Origin: JBBAFM01 sp041655415
GTDB lineage: Bacteria > Bacillota > Clostridia > Peptostreptococcales > JAAYPU01
DNA: 18,521 bases
Assembly (NCBI GenBank): GCA_964429195.1
Contig: CAYSBC010000039.1
Location: 1 to 18,521 of the forward strand
Direction: 5' to 3'
Shown: piece after piece, positions 13,855 to 18,521 of the stretch
Layout of the letters: every line of letters starts with the position of its first letter
Numbering within the stretch: the first letter of the stretch is position 1
Notes under the pieces: model-generated
Databases searched by the model: none
What the model was told of the DNA's origin: nothing
The model's input: only the letters and a program-made list of their open reading frames with translations
Program-made: the position numbers and the translations under genes

Positions 13855-14616
13855 CTATTGCTTATCTGTAACCTTTCTAGTTTCTCTTCTCTTAGAATTG
13901 TCAGGTCTTCTTCTAGGCCTATTACCTCTGTTTTTATTATCGTTCATTGCCATTTTTGGTTCTTCTGCTGCATCAGTAAGAGTCTTTGAAAGGATTTCTC
14001 CTTTATTAATCCAAACCTTAACACCAATTTTGCCATAGGTTGTATTGGCTTCAGCAACTCCATAATCTATATCAGCTCTCAGTGTGTGAAGTGGTACATT
14101 CCCTTCACTGTACTTTTCATTTCTGGCCATTTCTGCCCCACCAAGTCTGCCGGCAGTCATTACCTTTATTCCCTTTGCTCCAGATTTCATGGTGCGTCCC
14201 ATTGCCTGTTTCATAGCTCGTCTGAAAGAAACTCTTCTTTCCAGTGAAAATGCAATACTTTCAGCTACTAATTTTGCATCCAATTCCGGTCTTTTAATTT
14301 CGATAATATTGAGTATGACACTCTTGTTGACAAGCTTTTCTAATTGCAATCTGAGCTGATCAATGCCTGTGCCACCTTTTCCTATTACCATACCAGGCTT
14401 AGCTGTGTGGATAGTAATCTTAACCTTATTATTCGCTGCACGTTCAATCCTAATCCTTGAAATGCTTGAATCTTTCAATTTTTCATTTATAAAATCTCTT
14501 AATTTATTGTCTTCTACTAATAGATCTGCAAAGTTCTTTTTATTTGCATACCATTTCGATTCCCAGTCCTTTATAACTCCTACTCTGAGACCATGGGGAT
14601 TTACTTTTTGACCCAT
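13855..14616 (-). CDS. rpsC: 30S ribosomal protein S3
   Basis: 253 residues. It forms part of the mRNA entry tunnel and helicase site of the 30S head. The N-terminal region starts MGQKVNPHGLRVGVIKDWESKWYA; the KH domain contains GMVIGKGGTGIDQLR; and the C-terminal S3 domain has GRLGGAEMARNEKYSEG and LRADIDYGVAEANTTYG. The protein is longer than Bacillus S3 (about 218) because of a basic, Asn/Arg-rich and probably disordered tail from about residue 217 (NDNKNRGNRPRRRPDNSKRR and beyond). Such tails occur in many clostridial S3 proteins. The ATG at 14616 follows a GGAGG box. It lies 18 nt after rplV. Confidence 0.98.
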   Translation of the reverse strand: MGQKVNPHGLRVGVIKDWESKWYANKKNFADLLVEDNKLRDFINEKLKDSSISRIRIERAANNKVKITIHTAKPGMVIGKGGTGIDQLRLQLEKLVNKSVILNIIEIKRPELDAKLVAESIAFSLERRVSFRRAMKQAMGRTMKSGAKGIKVMTAGRLGGAEMARNEKYSEGNVPLHTLRADIDYGVAEANTTYGKIGVKVWINKGEILSKTLTDAAEEPKMAMNDNKNRGNRPRRRPDNSKRRETRKVTDKQ

Positions 14617-14634
14617 TCAATTTACCTCCCTCTG

Positions 14635-14970
14635 CTATGCTCTTTCCTTTAATACAACCTTGATATGACTACTTCTTTTGAATATACTTGATGCACGTCC
14701 TTGCGCTCCTGCTCTCCATCTTTTTAAAGTAGGTCCTTGGTTTGCCACTGCTTCTGCAACAAATAATTTGTCAGTATCCATCTCATGGTTGTTTTCAGCA
14801 TTTGCGACAGCAGACTTTATAACATCTTTTAAAATTTTAGCACCTTTATTCGGTGTAAAATTGAGAATAGCTAATGCTTCATTTGCGTTCTTTTCCCTTA
14901 CCAGATCAAGTATAGGCTTCATCTTCCTGGGAGAAATTTTCACATATTTTGCAATTGCTCTTGCTTCCAT
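14635..14970 (-). CDS. rplV: 50S ribosomal protein L22
   Basis: 111 residues from the ATG at 14970 (MEARAIAKYVKISPRKM), 7 nt from AAGGAGG. A TTG at 14994 in the same frame would add eight residues spanning the ribosome binding site and is rejected. L22 has a globular domain on the 50S surface and a beta hairpin lining the exit tunnel, containing GPTLKRWRAGAQGRASSIF. It lies between rpsS and rpsC in the standard S10 order. Confidence 0.98.
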   Translation of the reverse strand: MEARAIAKYVKISPRKMKPILDLVREKNANEALAILNFTPNKGAKILKDVIKSAVANAENNHEMDTDKLFVAEAVANQGPTLKRWRAGAQGRASSIFKRSSHIKVVLKERA

Positions 14971-14994
14971 TGAATTTCCTCCTTCCACACTCAA

Positions 14995-15279
14995 TTATCG
15001 CTTCACTTTTGACGATTTTTCCTTATCCGCATGTCCTCTGAATGTTCTGGTAGGTGCAAATTCGCCAAGTTTATGGCCTACCATATCTTCAGTAATATAT
15101 ACAGGAATATGTTTTCTTCCATCATGCACGGCTATCGTATGACCTACCATTTGTGGAAAAATAGTAGATGCTCTAGACCATGTCTTTAATACTTTCTTTT
15201 CATTCTTCTCATTCATTTCTTCTATCTTTGCTAGAAGTTTTGGTTTAACAAAAGGTCCTTTTTTCAGGGATCTTCCCAT
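14995..15279 (-). CDS. rpsS: 30S ribosomal protein S19
   Basis: 94 residues. 30S head protein that pairs with S13 and contacts the A-site tRNA. Motifs are MGRSLKKGPFVKPKLL, WSRASTIFPQMVGHTIAVH and VGHKLGEFAPTRTFRGH, all canonical. The ATG at 15279 has GGAGGAAA upstream. It lies 32 nt after rplB and 24 nt before the rplV start. Confidence 0.98.
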   Translation of the reverse strand: MGRSLKKGPFVKPKLLAKIEEMNEKNEKKVLKTWSRASTIFPQMVGHTIAVHDGRKHIPVYITEDMVGHKLGEFAPTRTFRGHADKEKSSKVKR

Positions 15280-15311
15280 TAGCGTTTCCTCCCTTCGTTC
15301 ACATTCATTTA

Positions 15312-16145
15312 TTATTTCTTATCTCTTCTCTTGACGATATACTTATTAGAATCTTTCTTCTTTTTTCTTGTCTTGTATCCCAGAGCAGGTTTACCCCATG
15401 GTGTTACCGGAGATGGTCTTCCTATAGGAGCTCTACCTTCACCACCGCCATGAGGGTGATCATTAGGATTCATGACTGAACCTCTGACAGTTGGTCTAAA
15501 GCCCATATGTCTTTTTCGTCCAGCTTTACCTATGTTGATGTTAGCATGTTCTCCATTTCCAACTTCGCCAATAGTAGCTCTGCATTCTAAACTTACTTTT
15601 CTTACTTCTCCTGAAGGTAATCTAAGTGTAGCAAGTTTTCCTTCTTTGGCCATAAGCTGAGCAGAATTTCCTGCAGATCTTACCATTTGTGCACCTTTGC
15701 CTGGTTTTAACTCAATGTTATGAATAATTGTACCTACCGGTATAGCTTTAAGTGGTAGTGCATTTCCTGTTTTTATATCAATACCTTCTCCAGAATAAAT
15801 GACATCTCCAACTTTTAATCCTTCCGGAGCAACAATATATCTTTTTTCACCATCAGCATAAACTAATAGGGATATATAAGCTGATCTGTTCGGATCATAT
15901 TCTATAGTTGCAACTCTAGCAGGTATGCCATCCTTTTTTCTTTTAAAGTCAATAATTCTATATTTCCTTCTTTGTCCGCCACCTCTATGTCTTACTGTTA
16001 TTTTCCCACGTGCATTTCTGCCCGCATTCTTCTTTAAAGTAGAAAGTAGAGATTTTTCGGGTTCATTTGTGGTGATTTCTTCGAATGTAGCTACTGACAT
16101 TCCTCTCAAACCCGGTGTTACTGGTTTATACTTCCTTATACCCAC
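15312..16145 (-). CDS. rplB: 50S ribosomal protein L2
   Basis: 277 residues. Core 23S rRNA-binding protein needed for subunit joining and peptidyl transferase assembly. Motifs are KKNAGRNARGKITVRHRGGG, YRIIDFKRKKDGIPARV, and the C-terminal VMNPNDHPHGGGEGRAPIGR, which holds the conserved histidine close to the peptidyl transferase centre. The start is a GTG at 16145, 7 nt from GGAGGG; the next in-frame methionine lies inside the conserved domain, so the GTG is used. It lies 35 nt after rplW. Confidence 0.98.
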   Translation of the reverse strand: MGIRKYKPVTPGLRGMSVATFEEITTNEPEKSLLSTLKKNAGRNARGKITVRHRGGGQRRKYRIIDFKRKKDGIPARVATIEYDPNRSAYISLLVYADGEKRYIVAPEGLKVGDVIYSGEGIDIKTGNALPLKAIPVGTIIHNIELKPGKGAQMVRSAGNSAQLMAKEGKLATLRLPSGEVRKVSLECRATIGEVGNGEHANINIGKAGRKRHMGFRPTVRGSVMNPNDHPHGGGEGRAPIGRPSPVTPWGKPALGYKTRKKKKDSNKYIVKRRDKK

Positions 16146-16180
16146 GTTAGGTCCCTCCTTCGCTTAAATGTTCTCCTCAA

Positions 16181-16468
16181 TTACATTCCTGCAAAGAACT
16201 CTATTTCTTTGCTATCAGCAGTGAGTTTTACGATTGCTTTCTTTGTATCCGGTCTTTTGCCAACGAATCTGCCCATTCTTTTTATTTTTCCTTGGACATT
16301 CATGATGTTGACTTTTTCAACTTTAACGCCAAATATTTCTTCTACGGCAATCTTTACTTGTGTTTTATTGGCATCTTTATGCACCTTGAATGTATATTTC
16401 TTATCAGCAATTCCATCCATACTTGTTTCTGTAATAATAGGTTTTATGATGATATCGTAGGCTGTCAT
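16181..16468 (-). CDS. rplW: 50S ribosomal protein L23
   Basis: 95 residues. Exit-tunnel rim protein and main dock for trigger factor and signal recognition particle. Motifs are DIIIKPIITETSMDGIADK, YTFKVHKDANKTQVKIAVEE and VNIMNVQGKIKRMGRFVGK. The ATG at 16468 shares its A with the rplD stop (TAATG, one-base overlap), and the GGAGGTG box is inside rplD, so the two are translationally coupled. Confidence 0.98.
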   Translation of the reverse strand: MTAYDIIIKPIITETSMDGIADKKYTFKVHKDANKTQVKIAVEEIFGVKVEKVNIMNVQGKIKRMGRFVGKRPDTKKAIVKLTADSKEIEFFAGM

Positions 16469-17091
16469 TATGCGTACACCTCCTCTATTTTGTGTACTGC
16501 ATCCTTAGTGATGATAAAACTATTATGATTAAGTATATCGTACACATTGAGTGTTGTTACTAGAGTAGTTTTTACTCCAGGAATATTTGAAGCTGATCTT
16601 ATAACATTTTCATTCTTTTCTGAAGTTACAATGAGAGCCTTTTTATCAGCTTTTATATTGGATAAAATTTTAATCATTTCTTTTGTTTTAGCTATTTCCA
16701 TTGTAATCTCATCTAAAACGATCATTTCATTGTCAACTACTTTTGAAGTAAGCGCTGATTTCATAGCTAATCTTCTTAGTTTCTTAGGCAATGAGTATCT
16801 GTAATCTCTTGGTTTCGGTGCAAATACAACACCACCACCAACATGGTTAGGAGCTACTCTGCTACCTTGTCTCGCTCTACCGGTTCCTTTTTGTCTAAAT
16901 GGTTTAGCTCCTCCACCCCTGACTTCGCTTCTAGTTTTAGCAGATTGAGTTCCTTGTCTTTGGTTTGCTAAATAATTTTTAACAACTGCATGAACTGCAT
17001 TCTCATTGACTTCAATTCCAAAAATATTGTCATCAAGTTCCATTTCGCCTGCTTGTTCACCAGCTATATTTAGAATGTTTATTTTCGCCAT
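16468..17091 (-). CDS. rplD: 50S ribosomal protein L4
   Basis: 207 residues. The globular domain lies on the 50S surface and a long loop reaches the exit-tunnel constriction; the loop includes RGGGAKPFRQKGTGRAR at about 59-75. In E. coli L4 is the autorepressor of the S10 operon; whether it acts so here is unknown. Other motifs are VVFAPKPRDYRYSLPKKLRR and the C-terminal YDILNHNSFIITKDAV. The ATG at 17091 has GGGAGGAA upstream. It lies 24 nt after rplC. Confidence 0.98.
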   Translation of the reverse strand: MAKINILNIAGEQAGEMELDDNIFGIEVNENAVHAVVKNYLANQRQGTQSAKTRSEVRGGGAKPFRQKGTGRARQGSRVAPNHVGGGVVFAPKPRDYRYSLPKKLRRLAMKSALTSKVVDNEMIVLDEITMEIAKTKEMIKILSNIKADKKALIVTSEKNENVIRSASNIPGVKTTLVTTLNVYDILNHNSFIITKDAVHKIEEVYA

Positions 17092-17115
17092 TGCTATTTC
17101 CTCCCTTCTGCCGCA

Positions 17116-17757
17116 CTATTTATTTTTTCTGCCAACTTTAATGGCATCTCTTATTTTAAGTAACGATCCCTTAGGTCCCGGAACAGCTCCTTTAATAAGC
17201 ATGATATTCTTTTCCGGCAAAATTTTAGCAATCACTAAATTCTGTGTTGTTATTGTTTCAAATCCCGTTCTTCCCGGACCATTTAAACCTTTAATAACTC
17301 TACTTGGAGTAGAGGATGCGCCTCTTGATCCGACTAGTCTGTGATGCTTGGAACCATGTCCCATAGGTCCTCTCGCTTGACCATGTCTTTTAATGGCCCC
17401 TTGAGTCCCTTTACCTTTTGATGTGCCTGTCACATCTACTTTTTTTCCTTCTTCAAAGTCTGCAACAGTAATTGTTTGTCCAATTTCATATGGGATATTG
17501 TCTTCTACTTTGAACTCTGCCAAATATCTTTTTGCTTCAATATCTGATTTTTTAAAATGACCCTTTAATGGTTTATTTAATGCAGATTCTTTGGCTTTCT
17601 CATAGCCTATTTGAACCGCATTGTATCCATCTGTTTTTACTGTTTTCACCTGTGTTATAACGACAGGTCCAGCTTCAACAACGGTAACAGGTATTACTAT
17701 ACCTTCTTCTGTGAAAATTTGTGTCATTCCAATTTTTTTACCTAATACGGTCTTCAT
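17116..17757 (-). CDS. rplC: 50S ribosomal protein L3
   Basis: 213 residues. Early 50S assembly protein whose central extension approaches the peptidyl transferase centre. Motifs are MKTVLGKKIGMTQIF, TSKGKGTQGAIKRHGQARG and HRLVGSRGASSTPSRV; the GPMGHGS segment precedes the site usually methylated on glutamine in proteobacteria. The ATG at 17757 follows GGAGGTG. Unlike most genes here it has a long gap (128 nt) in front of it, with a promoter-like sequence and inverted repeats. Confidence 0.98.
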   Translation of the reverse strand: MKTVLGKKIGMTQIFTEEGIVIPVTVVEAGPVVITQVKTVKTDGYNAVQIGYEKAKESALNKPLKGHFKKSDIEAKRYLAEFKVEDNIPYEIGQTITVADFEEGKKVDVTGTSKGKGTQGAIKRHGQARGPMGHGSKHHRLVGSRGASSTPSRVIKGLNGPGRTGFETITTQNLVIAKILPEKNIMLIKGAVPGPKGSLLKIRDAIKVGRKNK

Positions 17758-17885
17758 TCTTACACCTCCTGTTTTCTTACAGCGGATTATACTAACTGCT
17801 ATTTGTTAGTACAATCATACTAAGCACCGGACTTTTAGCTTTAAATTATTACCAAAACTATATGTCAATCTATTCTTAGTATTTT
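17758..17885 (-). promoter_or_regulatory. rpsJ-rplC intergenic region: inverted repeats and candidate promoter
   Basis: 128 nt without a gene. On the minus strand, TTGTAC (17814-17809), 17 nt and a perfect TATAAT (17791-17786) resemble a sigma-A promoter with a weak -35. Its start would fall about 20-25 nt before the rplC ribosome binding site. The spacer contains a perfect 7-bp inverted repeat (17790-17796 / 17805-17811, 8-nt loop). A second, wider repeat of 8 bp joins 17817-17824 with 17875-17882. The sequence TTAGTAT recurs. This may be an internal promoter, a regulator site or a leader RNA fold; the sequence alone cannot decide. Confidence 0.5.
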
Positions 17886-18197
17886 CTAAAGTTTGATTTC
17901 GATATCTACACCAGCCGGTAAGTCTAGTCTCATGAGAGCATCTACTGTTCTAGGTGTAGGATTTAAAATGTCAATTAGTCTTTTATGAGTTCTTTGTTCA
18001 AACTGCTCCCTCGAATCCTTATACTTATGAACTGCTCTAAGTATAGTAATGATCTGCTTTTCCGTTGGTAATGGGATTGGGCCTGAAACATCAGCGCCTG
18101 TTTTTTTTGCAGTATCTACAATTTTTCCTGCAGATTGATCCAAAACTGTGTGATCGTACGCTTTAAGCCTAATTCTTATTTTTTGTCCTTGACTCAC
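17886..18197 (-). CDS. rpsJ: 30S ribosomal protein S10 (NusE)
   Basis: 103 residues. 30S head protein and, as NusE, a partner of NusB and NusG in antitermination and transcription-translation coupling. Motifs are KIRIRLKAYDHTVLDQSAG, VSGPIPLPTEKQIITILR and THKRLIDILNPTPRTVDAL. The start is a GTG at 18197, 9 nt from an AAGGAGG box at 18207-18213. It is the first gene of the cluster, after a leader of about 200 nt. No tuf or fusA gene lies in the window upstream, only a terminator. Confidence 0.98.
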   Translation of the reverse strand: MSQGQKIRIRLKAYDHTVLDQSAGKIVDTAKKTGADVSGPIPLPTEKQIITILRAVHKYKDSREQFEQRTHKRLIDILNPTPRTVDALMRLDLPAGVDIEIKL

Positions 18198-18397
18198 TTT
18201 CTTGTACCTCCTTATTTTTACGTATAATTTAATTACGCAAGGAGAATCTCATACACTTATCCTGGTGTTTCTTATTAGTAAAGTTTCCGAAAAATTCCCT
18301 CGCCCGTTTCATTGAACGAACATTCTCCGTAGAAATTTCCTGCTATAAACGCAGCCACCTCCTACTTCATCGCTCCAAAATGCACACTAACGCATGC
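18198..18397 (-). promoter_or_regulatory. Long S10-operon leader, candidate cis-regulatory RNA
   Basis: About 200 nt lie between the inferred start (near 18397) and rpsJ. Visible pairings on the minus strand: GTAG..CTAC enclosing CTGC..GCAG (18365-18330 area); a long-range 7-bp helix GGAGAAT (18328-18322) with ATTCTCC (18247-18241); a small ACAC..GTGT hairpin; and CTCCTT (18244-18239) complementary to the AAGGAG ribosome binding site (18213-18208). The last two 7- and 6-base pairings share bases and so exclude each other, which could allow control of rpsJ translation. The folding is read by eye and untested. Confidence 0.45.
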
Positions 18398-18403
18398 TAA
18401 AAT

Positions 18404-18432
18404 AGTTTATTACACTATTAGCTTAATGTCAA
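18404..18432 (-). promoter_or_regulatory. Sigma-A promoter of the S10-spc-alpha cluster
   Basis: On the minus strand a perfect -35 TTGACA (18432-18427) is followed after 17 nt by TAAACT (18409-18404), 4 of 6 matches to TATAAT. The flanks are A+T-rich, including upstream A/T tracts that could act as an UP element. The start would be near 18397. It sits directly downstream of the previous gene's terminator, so it is the likely main promoter of the ribosomal cluster. Confidence 0.8.
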
Positions 18433-18462
18433 CAATAATTCAATAAAACCCACTAATTTTTT

Positions 18463-18511
18463 TAAGAAAAGCTGCTTTAATTGTGATGACATTCTCTCCC
18501 TTAAAGCAGCT
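18463..18511 (-). terminator. Intrinsic terminator of a gene beyond the right edge
   Basis: On the minus strand AGCTGCTTTAA (18511-18501) pairs perfectly with TTAAAGCAGCT (18480-18470), an 11-bp stem with a 20-nt loop, followed by TTTCTT. This ends transcription of an upstream minus-strand gene outside the window. Its position separates that gene from the S10 promoter. The gene's identity cannot be seen; tuf or fusA would be a common neighbour. Confidence 0.75.
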
Positions 18512-18521
18512 CACTTAGTTT

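Noticed and set aside
14678..15142. 154-codon plus-strand open frame opposite rplV and rpsS
   Set aside because: It lies antisense to two conserved ribosomal genes, has no ribosome binding site and resembles no known protein. It is a shadow of minus-strand coding.
18275..18358. 27-codon GTG-initiated frame in the S10 leader (MAAFIAGNFYGECSF...), possible leader peptide
   Set aside because: The GTG overlaps its own GGAGG box, leaving no spacing, and the peptide has no run of regulatory codons. It is more likely leader RNA.
1..18521. CRISPR arrays, tRNA or rRNA genes, insertion sequences, prophage or toxin-antitoxin genes
   Set aside because: Looked for on both strands; no regularly spaced repeats, tRNA-like folds, transposases or terminal repeats were found. 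The region is conserved housekeeping DNA.

Overview
The window is low-GC DNA. All genes I accept are read on the minus strand, so the biological 5' end is at the right edge. About 16 kb (18197 down to 2519) is one continuous S10-spc-alpha ribosomal protein cluster: rpsJ-rplC-rplD-rplW-rplB-rpsS-rplV-rpsC-rplP-rpmC-rpsQ-rplN-rplX-rplE-rpsN-rpsH-rplF-rplR-rpsE-rpmD-rplO-secY-adk-map-(KOW protein)-infA-rpmJ-rpsM-rpsK-rpsD-rpoA-rplQ. This order points to an anaerobic low-GC Gram-positive bacterium of the Clostridia: a KOW-domain gene sits between map and infA, rpsD lies inside the alpha operon, S14 is the short zinc type, and almost every gene has a strong GGAGG ribosome binding site. I cannot name the genus.

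Right edge (18198-18521): the intrinsic terminator of a gene outside the window, a good sigma-A promoter (TTGACA-17-TAAACT), and a leader of about 200 nt before rpsJ with a possible alternative pairing over the ribosome binding site. Most genes in the cluster are 10-35 nt apart, overlap slightly or are translationally coupled. Two gaps stand out: rpsJ-rplC (128 nt) and rpmJ-rpsM (138 nt). Both hold inverted repeats and promoter-like sequences, so they are the likeliest places for internal control. The cluster ends at a 16-bp perfect hairpin just after rplQ.

Left part (1-2518): a short acidic protein of unknown function with its own extended -10 promoter, then a catabolic unit made of an acyl-CoA dehydrogenase and the start of a CoA-transferase alpha subunit that runs off the left edge. 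This unit is preceded by a sequence that fits a sigma-54 (-24/-12) promoter with exact GG-N10-GC spacing, and by several perfect inverted repeats at typical enhancer distances. This suggests amino-acid or short-chain fatty-acid fermentation genes switched on by a sigma-54 activator.

I do not see a clearly undescribed system. The core is a classic housekeeping locus. The observations most worth following are the sigma-54 control region, the three candidate leader regions in the ribosomal cluster, and the unknown 98-residue protein.
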